Assembly (NCBI GenBank): GCA_934373375.1
Contig: CAKROP010000181.1
Coordinates: 1-5,048 of the forward strand
Origin: an uncultured Anaerosacchariphilus sp.
GTDB taxonomy: Bacteria; Bacillota; Clostridia; Lachnospirales; Lachnospiraceae
Direction: 5' to 3'
DNA: 5,048 nucleotides
A program made the position numbers and the translations under genes. This document shows, one piece after another, positions 1-5,048 of this stretch. The notes beneath the pieces were generated by a model. It saw only the letters and a list, made by a program, of their open reading frames with translations. It made no database searches and had not been told where the DNA came from. How positions within the stretch are numbered: position 1 is the stretch's first letter; each line of letters starts with the position of its first letter.

Positions 1-1281
1 CTCCCGGACAAGCTCTGTCCGAAAGGCTTCCGCTTCTTCCTTCGCAATAGTTCCCGCAAGCATGATTTTCTTCACACCTGTATCTCGGGCTGCCGCCTTC
101 AGATTGGACGCCGCAATCTTTACCTGCTCCTCGTAGGTAATATCCGCATACGCGCCCTCCTGTAAATGTACCAGCCAGCTGTCGATAAAGCTGAACAGAC
201 GCTTTTTGCCATTCTTTTTGGTAACCTGACCCAGAAGCGGCATATCAAATTCTTCCCGGAAATCGTCAATTCCTTCCAGCTTTCCGCTCATCAGATACAG
301 AACTACCAGGACAAAGGCTGCCAGGAACGCTCCCAGTACCAGACCCACGACAGCGTACTTGACTGCTCCGCTGACCGGATTGTCATAGACTACTTCTTCG
401 CCTACCACAATGGTTTCGCCCTCGTCATTTTTCACATTTTTCAAATCGGTCTGCATAGACTTAAACTGCGAATACAGCGTGCTGTATGTATTCAGAATAC
501 CGGTCTGATAATCCTGCACGCTCTGATTTACACATTCCGTCTGGGAAGAAGAGAGCAGCTCCAGAGAATGGGCTCCCATCTTTCCCTGCACCTCCCGGGC
601 ATATGCGCGGAACGCCGCTTCCGCAGCTTCTGTATAGACCTTACATCTTTCCGCTGTGTCTGCCCCAATCTGAACCCGGAAAATTGCCGACTCATTCTGC
701 GTGTCGCCTGTCACATATACTACAGACGTCTTATCGGAAGCAGTCTGCATCGTATTGGACGACTCCACGTTAAAACTGATCAGATACTGCAGCTCTGATT
801 TTTCAATACTGTCGTCTGCCTGAAGCAGCGCGTCAGCCAGCCTTCCATCCTCTGTGAAGGTCTTATAGACCGCCAGCAGATTCACGCGCTCGGACTCGCT
901 CATTCCATCGGTATTGATATAGTAGCTTAAAATTCCCGTATTCAGATGATAAGCGTCCAGCCCCATCACAACAGAGCTGTCAATGTATTCCTTCATGGTT
1001 TCCAGCGTCTGCTGCGTATTGTCCACAGCCAACTGGCCATATTCCACATTGGGATTGGTAATGACGCCTTTTTCCTGGCTTTCTTCCTTTTTATCATCTC
1101 CCAGCGCCTCTGCTTCTTTCTTCAGTGCGTTCCCTTTCACGGTAGCCTGGTACTTATACCCACCGGCCAGCACTGCCAGAATCAGCATGGAAGCCACGAT
1201 CCATCGCCATTTTTTCAGGCAGTAAAACATAAGGTCCATCAGGCTGATTTCTTTTTCGTAAGTCTCCTGATACTCGTTCAT
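1..1281 (-). CDS. Wzz-type polysaccharide chain-length determinant protein (partial, C-terminus missing)
   Basis: The frame is open for 427 codons from an ATG at 1281 to the left edge, so the C-terminus lies outside the window. AGGAGG at 1298-1293 supports the start. The architecture is that of polysaccharide co-polymerases: a short cytoplasmic N-terminus, a membrane segment at about residues 27-45 after KKWRW, an extracytoplasmic region of about 260 residues with a helical, probably coiled-coil part at about 215-285, a second membrane segment at about 307-331, then LEGIDDFREEF and MPLLGQV, typical of the segment after the second helix. The family controls chain length and export of capsule or exopolysaccharide, usually with a tyrosine kinase. 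Unlike short CpsC-type modulators, at least 95 residues follow the second helix. They resemble the start of a BY-kinase Rossmann domain (EEQVKIAASNL, then KKIMLAGTIAKEEAEAF), but no GxxxxGK[ST] P-loop is present where expected. The family call is firm; the kinase-like reading is inference. It is probably the first gene of a leftward operon. Confidence 0.85.
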   Translation of the reverse strand, partial: MNEYQETYEKEISLMDLMFYCLKKWRWIVASMLILAVLAGGYKYQATVKGNALKKEAEALGDDKKEESQEKGVITNPNVEYGQLAVDNTQQTLETMKEYIDSSVVMGLDAYHLNTGILSYYINTDGMSESERVNLLAVYKTFTEDGRLADALLQADDSIEKSELQYLISFNVESSNTMQTASDKTSVVYVTGDTQNESAIFRVQIGADTAERCKVYTEAAEAAFRAYAREVQGKMGAHSLELLSSSQTECVNQSVQDYQTGILNTYSTLYSQFKSMQTDLKNVKNDEGETIVVGEEVVYDNPVSGAVKYAVVGLVLGAFLAAFVLVVLYLMSGKLEGIDDFREEFDMPLLGQVTKKNGKKRLFSFIDSWLVHLQEGAYADITYEEQVKIAASNLKAAARDTGVKKIMLAGTIAKEEAEAFRTELVRE

Positions 1282-1342
1282 AGCTGTTTCTTCCTCCTGT
1301 TTCTATTTTTACTTTCTGTCCTTTTTTTCACATAGATAATTT

Positions 1343-1371
1343 ATTATATAACATCTCTTTCCAAATAGCAA
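1343..1371 (-). promoter_or_regulatory. Sigma-A-type promoter of the Wzz-type gene
   Basis: On the minus strand, TTGCTA (1371-1366) lies 17 bases before a perfect TATAAT (1348-1343). The -35 box matches the consensus at 4 of 6 positions. Transcription would start near 1336, giving a leader of about 55 bases to the ATG at 1281. The surrounding AT-rich DNA and correct placement support the call, though AT-rich regions readily produce -10-like sequences. Confidence 0.65.
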
Positions 1372-1427
1372 TTCCTGATTTTTTGTCTGTTTTTCCCTTT
1401 TTCAATCGTATTTTTTAATATTTACCC

Positions 1428-1454
1428 GTAACTGTTCCGTAGCTGAATCGTTAC
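1428..1454. repeat. Imperfect inverted repeat in the divergent intergenic region (possible operator)
   Basis: The arms GTAACTGTTC (1428-1437) and GAATCGTTAC (1445-1454) are complementary at 8 of 10 positions, with one further G-T pair, around a 7-base centre. The element ends 13 bases before the AAGGAGG of the Spo0A-like gene and lies about 57 bases upstream of the -35 box of the Wzz-type gene. It could be a protein-binding site or a leader hairpin. No function is shown and a chance origin is possible. Confidence 0.35.
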
Positions 1455-1467
1455 ATTTACTCTTACA

Positions 1468-1474
1468 AAGGAGG
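1468..1474 (+). promoter_or_regulatory. Ribosome binding site that fixes a GTG start
   Basis: A full AAGGAGG lies 7 bases before the GTG at 1482. The reading frame has no ATG until its end, so this site decides the start. I found no convincing -35/-10 pair for this gene in 1300-1467; the nearest candidates (for example TTTAAT at 1414-1419) lack a partner box. Confidence 0.8.
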
Positions 1475-1481
1475 AATTTTC

Positions 1482-1820
1482 GTGAAACAATCTGCATTAT
1501 ACTCTCTGCTTCAGCTGGCAGGCCTCCGCGCGCAGTATCTTGGATACGCTTATTTCGCTGACGCAGTTCTTCTGGCTTCAGAGGATCTGACGCGGCTTCA
1601 AAATCTCCGTCGTGATATTTACCTCCCTGTGGCGGCAAAATATCATGTCAGCTGCCCCAGCGTCGAGCGGGATATCCGCACGGCCAGAGACGTGATTTTC
1701 CGTCACCAGAATTTTGAAGTGTTCCGGATCCTCGGCGTCTATCCGCTCTGGAAAAATGCACAGCCCTATCCCCGCGAATGCATTGCCGCCTTTGCCGACT
1801 ATCTCGCCCGGCTTCCTTGA
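1482..1820 (+). CDS. Stand-alone Spo0A C-terminal-domain-like DNA-binding protein
   Basis: A 112-residue protein starting at GTG and preceded by a strong ribosome site. Most of its length resembles the DNA-binding domain of Spo0A: the N-terminal helix (LYSLLQLAG, residues 6-14), the GYAYFADAVLLASED block (21-35, compare GY.YL..AI in Spo0A), IYLPVAAKYHVS (46-57), then the probable recognition helix SVERDIRTARDVIF (60-73). In Spo0A the matching stretch is RVERAIRHAIEVAW. Full Spo0A is about 260 residues with an N-terminal phospho-acceptor receiver domain. That domain is absent and there is no room for it, because the region upstream is non-coding. The protein would therefore not be controlled by phosphorylation in the usual way. 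It is divergent from the Wzz-type gene, which suggests a local regulator of the polysaccharide operon, possibly of itself too (inference). The recognition of the fold is by eye, from remembered family motifs. It is not the sporulation master regulator itself. Confidence 0.8.
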   Translation: MKQSALYSLLQLAGLRAQYLGYAYFADAVLLASEDLTRLQNLRRDIYLPVAAKYHVSCPSVERDIRTARDVIFRHQNFEVFRILGVYPLWKNAQPYPRECIAAFADYLARLP

Positions 1821-1846
1821 CAGGCTGCGGGAGAAAAAGTTATACT
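1817..1846 (+). promoter_or_regulatory. Sigma-A-type promoter of the radical SAM/DUF4364 unit
   Basis: A perfect TTGACA (1817-1822) and TATACT (1841-1846, 5 of 6) are separated by 18 bases. The -35 box contains the TGA stop (1818-1820) of the upstream gene. Transcription would begin near 1853, leaving a leader of about 27 bases before the ATG at 1880. The two downstream genes can thus be expressed independently of the Spo0A-like gene, although read-through remains possible because I see no terminator between them. Confidence 0.75.
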
Positions 1847-1879
1847 ATTACTTAACTACTATTGTAAGGAGACTTTTTC

Positions 1880-2797
1880 ATGCCGCAGAACCGCTTCCGT
1901 TCCCTGAACAATGCCCTTCAGGAGCGCTTTGGAGAGAAAATCTATAAGCTGTCCCTGAACGGCGGCTGTACCTGTCCCAACCGGGACGGGACCCTGGGAA
2001 CCAGAGGCTGCATCTTCTGCAGCGCCGGTGGTTCCGGGGATTTTGCTTCCAGCCCTGCCCTTTCGATAACGGAGCAGATCGAGGACGCGAAAAAGCGCCT
2101 GGCCGGGAAACGCCCTGTACAGCGGTACATTGCCTATTTTCAGGCTTACACAAACACCTACGCTCCCATAGAGCATCTGCGGATGATTTTCACAGAGGCC
2201 ATCACCCACCCGGATGTGGCTGTACTCTCTGTCGCCACCCGCCCGGACTGTCTGGGGCCGGACGTGCTGGAGCTGCTCTATGAGCTGAATCAGATAAAAC
2301 CGGTCTGGGTGGAGCTTGGACTGCAGACTGTCCACGAGGAGACCGCAGCCCTTATCCGGCGCGGTTACCCCCTTCCTGTCTTTGACGAAGCCATGGATCA
2401 GCTGAAGGCCATCGGCGTCGAAACCGTTGTACACGCCATCCTGGGACTGCCCAGCGAGACACCGGACATGATTCTGGATACGGTGCGCCATATCAATGCA
2501 TCCGGCGCGGACGGAATTAAACTGCAGCTTCTTCACATTCTAAAGGACACGGATCTGGCCGCTTATTATCAGGATACCGGCTTTCACGTACTGACCCTGG
2601 ATGAATATGTGGATCTGGTCATCCGCTGCCTGGAGATCTCCCGCCCGGATCTGGTGATTCACCGTCTGACCGGCGACGGACCGAAGGATTTGCTTATCGC
2701 GCCCCTCTGGAGTCAGGCCAAGCGGCAGGTGCTGAATACGATTCACAGGGAACTCAAAAACCGGGATACTTATCAGGGACGGCTTTATACCCCCTGA
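1880..2797 (+). CDS. mnmL: YtqA/MnmL-type radical SAM protein (TIGR01212 family), tRNA wobble uridine modification
   Basis: A complete 305-residue protein; AAGGAG at 1866-1871 lies 8 bases before the ATG. The [4Fe-4S] cluster cysteines are probably C32, C44 and C47, in the family's unusual C-x11-C-x2-C spacing, within TCPNRDGT and GCIFCSAGGSGDFA. The GSGDFA stretch is the YtqA form; E. coli YhcC differs here. Further family motifs are YIAYFQAYTNT (83-93), VATRPDCL (118-125), WVELGLQT (143-150), HAILGLPSE (185-193), LLHILKDT (217-224) and HRLTGDGPKDLLIAPLW (261-277). The length is normal. B. subtilis YtqA has been renamed MnmL and works with the methylase MnmM (YtqB) to turn cmnm5s2U into mnm5s2U at tRNA position 34. 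Its reaction is not fully resolved. Here the next gene is a DUF4364 protein, not mnmM, so the partner must be encoded elsewhere or absent. The family call is firm; orthology to MnmL is likely but rests on motifs. C30 is an extra cysteine next to the cluster region. Confidence 0.88.
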   Translation: MPQNRFRSLNNALQERFGEKIYKLSLNGGCTCPNRDGTLGTRGCIFCSAGGSGDFASSPALSITEQIEDAKKRLAGKRPVQRYIAYFQAYTNTYAPIEHLRMIFTEAITHPDVAVLSVATRPDCLGPDVLELLYELNQIKPVWVELGLQTVHEETAALIRRGYPLPVFDEAMDQLKAIGVETVVHAILGLPSETPDMILDTVRHINASGADGIKLQLLHILKDTDLAAYYQDTGFHVLTLDEYVDLVIRCLEISRPDLVIHRLTGDGPKDLLIAPLWSQAKRQVLNTIHRELKNRDTYQGRLYTP

Positions 2798-2826
2798 CAT
2801 CTCAAAAGAAAGGACGGCGGACTGCC

Positions 2827-3339
2827 ATGTCAGACACTTTGACTTTATACAAATTGATTCTTCTCCATATTCTGGACAAGGTAAGCTTCCCCATGAGTAA
2901 CGGACAGCTTTCCGAATTTATGCTGGACAAGGAATATACTGATTATTTCACCGTGCAGACTGCCCTGTCCGAGCTGGTGGAAGCGAATTTTATCCATATG
3001 AAGACCGTCCGCAATACTTCCCTCTATTCCATCACCGATGAGGGACGCAAAACGTTGGAATTTTTTGGTAAAAAAATCTCTTCCCAGATTCAGGAAGAGA
3101 TTGCGGATTATCTGAAGGAACACAATTATGAGCTGCGCAATGAGCTCTCTGTTCCGGCTGATTATTACCCCACCGGAAATGGTGAATATGCCGCCCGCTG
3201 CCGGGTTCTGGAAAAAGGCTCTGCCATCATCGATCTGACCCTCACTGTGCCAACAAAGGAACAGGCCGAATCCATCTGCGCCCACTGGAGCACCAAAAGC
3301 CAGCAGATGTACGCGTATCTGATGCAAAACCTTCTGTAA
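2827..3339 (+). CDS. DUF4364 family protein, winged-helix-like putative regulator
   Basis: A complete 170-residue protein that starts 29 bases after the radical SAM gene, so the two are probably cotranscribed. The ribosome site is modest: AAGGACGGCGG at 2810-2820 before the ATG at 2827. Residues 1-80 look like a winged helix: helices at about 5-18 and 24-33, a likely recognition helix at 41-53 (FTVQTALSELVEA), then a wing-like part with YSITDEGRKTLEFF (67-80), a pattern shared with PadR- and MarR-type regulators. A charged helix (82-98) follows, then a probable beta-rich half (about 100-145) and a C-terminal helix. The size and start agree with DUF4364 proteins of Clostridia as I remember them. 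No target or ligand is known to me, and nothing in the sequence ties it mechanistically to the tRNA enzyme beyond operon position. It carries no signal peptide or membrane segment, so a cytoplasmic location is expected. Confidence 0.8.
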   Translation: MSDTLTLYKLILLHILDKVSFPMSNGQLSEFMLDKEYTDYFTVQTALSELVEANFIHMKTVRNTSLYSITDEGRKTLEFFGKKISSQIQEEIADYLKEHNYELRNELSVPADYYPTGNGEYAARCRVLEKGSAIIDLTLTVPTKEQAESICAHWSTKSQQMYAYLMQNLL

Positions 3340-3350
3340 CCCCTGAAAAT

Positions 3351-3383
3351 AAGGAGAGCAGGCTTTCGCCTACTCTCCTTTTC
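3351..3383. terminator. Shared (bidirectional) intrinsic terminator between converging genes
   Basis: AAGGAGAGCAGGC (3351-3363) pairs with GCCTACTCTCCTT (3368-3380) around a TTTC loop, with a single C/A mismatch in a 13-base stem. On the plus strand the stem runs into TTTTCT; on the minus strand it runs into CCTTATTTT. It lies 11 bases after the stop of the DUF4364 gene. Its right arm encodes the last residues and the TAG stop (3372-3370) of the convergent membrane protein gene. The T tracts are short, so efficiency in each direction is uncertain. Confidence 0.75.
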
Positions 3384-4488
3384 TGTATTCGTTCAGACCT
3401 TCGGCCAGTTCTTTCACATCTTTGATAATATCATCAAAGGCTCCCGCCTCGTAGAGATTGATCACAATCAGTCCGATGGGAACTGCGATAATCATCGCGA
3501 TAATTCCGCCGACTTTATAGCCGATGTACATAAATACCATGGTGGACAGCGGATTCAGTCCAATGGTGTCGCCCACAATCTTCGGCTGTATCAGCTGACG
3601 CACCAGCTGGCTTACCAGATAAATGATGATAAGCCCCACCGCAAACTTATAATTGCCGCTTAAGACCTTTAAGACCGCCCATGGAATCAATACGGTTCCG
3701 GTTCCAAAAAATGGAAGAAAATCCAGTAATGCAACCAGAATGGCCCAGAGAATCGCATATTTGATATGCAGTACAAAGAATCCCACCAGCAGAATCACAG
3801 CCACCACGCCCATGATTTTAAACTGAGCTTTGAAATAACCGCCTACCGCGCTGCGGAATCTGCCTGCGATAAAGTGCCATTTGGAGCGCAGCTCCTCCGG
3901 CGTATGCTCCCGCCCCCACTGGATGATTTTGTCCCGCTCTGCGATAAAGAAATAGGCGGACAGGATCGTAAAGATTACATTTACCAGAATGTTGGGGATA
4001 TTTTTTGCGATATTACCTGCAGCGGTCACTGTCGGCACACCGATGGTACTGATCACATTTCCCAGGGACTCGGTCAGACTGTTGATGATCGTCGCCAGCT
4101 TCTCCACCAGCTCCGGCGGTATCTTCTCAGACAATCCGGCCAGGTTGGCGCCGGTAATCTGCAGATCGCCCAGCAGTGATTCATAGAGATCCGGCAGGAT
4201 TCCGATAAAGCCGTAGATCTCGCGGGCCAGCCAGGCAATCAGACCGTAGCCGCCCAGTACAATCAACGCAATGGTTCCGATGATAATCACCATGGAACTG
4301 TGTTTCCGCACGATTTTCAGACGTTTTTCCATGAACCGTACCAGGGGATTCGCGATCAACGCGATAATCCAGCCCACCACAAAGGGCATGAAAAAGATCA
4401 GAAACCGTGGAACCAGAAGACAGACCAGCACCACCCCCATAAGAAACAGTACGATGTTTACTACATTTCTCAAGTACCTTCTGTCCAT
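3370..4488 (-). CDS. ytvI: AI-2E family membrane protein, YtvI-like (sporulation-associated type)
   Basis: A complete 372-residue protein; GAGG (4500-4497) lies 8 bases before the ATG at 4488. It shows the family layout: hydrophobic segments at about 10-27, 29-47 and 65-88; a soluble region of about 75 residues (90-165); a segment at 166-184; then several at about 222-241, 243-275, 281-297 and 316-346. Two family hallmarks are clear: DFLPFFGTG (256-264), followed by a proline-containing helix, and QPKIVGDTIGLNPL (301-314). Members (PF01594) include the E. coli AI-2 exporter TqsA and cation/proton antiporters, so the family name does not identify the substrate. The YtvI subgroup is linked by distribution to spore formers, and its role is unclear. 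The assignment to YtvI rather than another AI-2E member is by size and general resemblance. It lies 58 bases downstream of engB on the same strand. A perfect TATAAT (4551-4546) overlaps the engB stop but lacks a -35 box, so cotranscription with engB is the simpler reading. Confidence 0.82.
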   Translation of the reverse strand: MDRRYLRNVVNIVLFLMGVVLVCLLVPRFLIFFMPFVVGWIIALIANPLVRFMEKRLKIVRKHSSMVIIIGTIALIVLGGYGLIAWLAREIYGFIGILPDLYESLLGDLQITGANLAGLSEKIPPELVEKLATIINSLTESLGNVISTIGVPTVTAAGNIAKNIPNILVNVIFTILSAYFFIAERDKIIQWGREHTPEELRSKWHFIAGRFRSAVGGYFKAQFKIMGVVAVILLVGFFVLHIKYAILWAILVALLDFLPFFGTGTVLIPWAVLKVLSGNYKFAVGLIIIYLVSQLVRQLIQPKIVGDTIGLNPLSTMVFMYIGYKVGGIIAMIIAVPIGLIVINLYEAGAFDDIIKDVKELAEGLNEYRKGE

Positions 4489-4546
4489 ATATTTAACCTC
4501 TTTTCAGGGAATCCGGCGGATTGCGTCGAATTCTTTATCTGCTTCA

Positions 4547-5048
4547 TTATACCTCCGGCTGCTCTGGGGCCTCTGTCTCCGGCGCAATCAACGTATCAAT
4601 CAGCGCCCAGATCTCATCACGCCCCTGCCTGGTCTCCGCAGAAAACGGAAGAATCTGGGTGCCCGGTTTCACGTTCAGCCCGGTACGAATCAGCTTTAAC
4701 TGCTTCTGAATCTGGCTTCTCTTGATCTTATCCAGCTTGGTGGCGATGATAATCGGATCGTACCCGTTCCAGACAATCCACTCATACATACGCTTATCAT
4801 TTTCCGACGGCTCATGACGGATATCAATCAGCAGAAATACCGCCTTCAGCTGCTTCGAGCCATGCAGGTAGCGCTCGATGAGCTTTCCCCATTTTTCCCG
4901 GATTTCCTGGGTCACCTTAGCGTAGCCGTAACCCGGCAGATCCACCAGATACATGGCCTGATTCACGTTATAAAAGTTGATAGTCTGGGTCTTACCCGGC
5001 TGGGCCGAGGTCCTGGCCAGAGACTTCCGGTTCAGCAGTCCGTTGATC
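4547..5048 (-). CDS. engB: Ribosome biogenesis GTPase EngB/YsxC/YihA (partial, N-terminus missing)
   Basis: The frame stays open from the right edge (first full codon at 5047) to TAA at 4549-4547, giving 166 residues. EngB proteins have about 200 residues, so roughly the first 35-40 are missing, including the G1 P-loop GRSNVGKSS. The segment begins INGLLNRKSLARTS. It then shows the switch I/G2 region PGKTQTINFY (residues 18-27 of the fragment), G3 as DLPGYGYAKV (36-45), G4 as TKLDK (103-107) and G5 as FSAET (135-139). This GTPase is needed for a late step of large ribosomal subunit assembly and is essential in B. subtilis and E. coli. A GTG codon at 4966 opens a shorter frame, but it lies inside conserved sequence (NFYNVNQAMYLVDLPG) and is not the start. 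The C-terminus carries a short acidic, proline-rich tail (APETEAPEQPEV). In many Firmicutes engB follows lon, which would lie to the right of this window (expectation, not seen). Confidence 0.95.
   Translation of the reverse strand, partial: INGLLNRKSLARTSAQPGKTQTINFYNVNQAMYLVDLPGYGYAKVTQEIREKWGKLIERYLHGSKQLKAVFLLIDIRHEPSENDKRMYEWIVWNGYDPIIIATKLDKIKRSQIQKQLKLIRTGLNVKPGTQILPFSAETRQGRDEIWALIDTLIAPETEAPEQPEV

Noticed and set aside
166..798. Plus-strand open frame of 210 codons
   Set aside because: It is antisense to the Wzz-type gene, has no family resemblance, a cysteine- and histidine-rich low-quality composition and no good ribosome site.
1383..1388. TTGTCT as a -35 box or Spo0A-box-like site for the Spo0A-like gene
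   Set aside because: No -10 hexamer lies at a suitable distance, and only the first half of a 0A box is matched.
1859..2536. Minus-strand open frame of 225 codons
   Set aside because: It lies opposite the well-supported radical SAM gene and shows no recognisable motif; it is a shadow of that gene's codon usage.
2845..3327. Minus-strand open frame of 160 codons
   Set aside because: It is antisense to the DUF4364 gene across almost its full length, with no recognisable motif and no ribosome site that stands out.
4509..4521. Small palindrome AATCCGGCGGATT between engB and the YtvI-like gene
   Set aside because: Only a 5-base stem with a 3-base loop and no T tract on either side, so it is not a credible terminator.
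4524..4530. CGTCGAA, one mismatch from a Spo0A box, upstream of the YtvI-like gene
   Set aside because: A 7-base motif with one mismatch is expected about a dozen times by chance on both strands of a window this size, and there is no clear promoter next to it.
4546..4551. Perfect TATAAT on the minus strand overlapping the engB stop codon, as a promoter for the YtvI-like gene
   Set aside because: No -35-like hexamer lies 16-18 bases upstream (GAGGCC, AGAGGC or CAGAGG) and there is no extended -10 TG, so it is too weak to call.

Overview
The window looks like chromosomal DNA of a spore-forming Clostridia species, most likely a member of the Lachnospiraceae. The pointers are a DUF4364-type protein, a free-standing Spo0A C-terminal-like domain, a YtvI-type membrane protein, EngB/YsxC in the Firmicutes form, strong AGGAGG ribosome sites and roughly even base composition. 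This assignment is inference from gene content; there is no rRNA or other phylogenetic marker in the window.

Layout, left to right. (1) Bases 1-1281, minus strand: the first 427 codons of a Wzz-type polysaccharide chain-length/co-polymerase protein that runs off the left edge, with a well-formed sigma-A-type promoter at 1371-1343. (2) Bases 1282-1481: an AT-rich divergent intergenic region holding that promoter, an imperfect inverted repeat and the ribosome site of the next gene. (3) Bases 1482-1820, plus strand: a 112-residue protein resembling only the DNA-binding domain of Spo0A, with no receiver domain. (4) Bases 1880-3339, plus strand: a two-gene unit consisting of a YtqA/MnmL-like radical SAM enzyme and a DUF4364 winged-helix-like protein. 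It is driven by a TTGACA-N18-TATACT promoter whose -35 box contains the stop codon of the Spo0A-like gene. (5) Bases 3351-3383: a terminator hairpin shared by the converging units. (6) Bases 3370-5048, minus strand: a YtvI/AI-2E-family membrane protein preceded by the 3' part of the EngB/YsxC GTPase gene, which runs off the right edge.

Functionally the window joins unrelated housekeeping genes (tRNA wobble modification, ribosome assembly) with the start of a surface or exopolysaccharide unit. The most interesting part is the divergent pair: a mini-Spo0A DNA-binding protein facing a Wzz-type gene across a 200-base regulatory region, which suggests a local regulator of the polysaccharide operon. 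The Wzz-type protein also appears to carry a kinase-like C-terminal extension without a Walker A motif at the expected place. I saw no CRISPR array, insertion sequence, tRNA, rRNA or other clear mobile-element signature.
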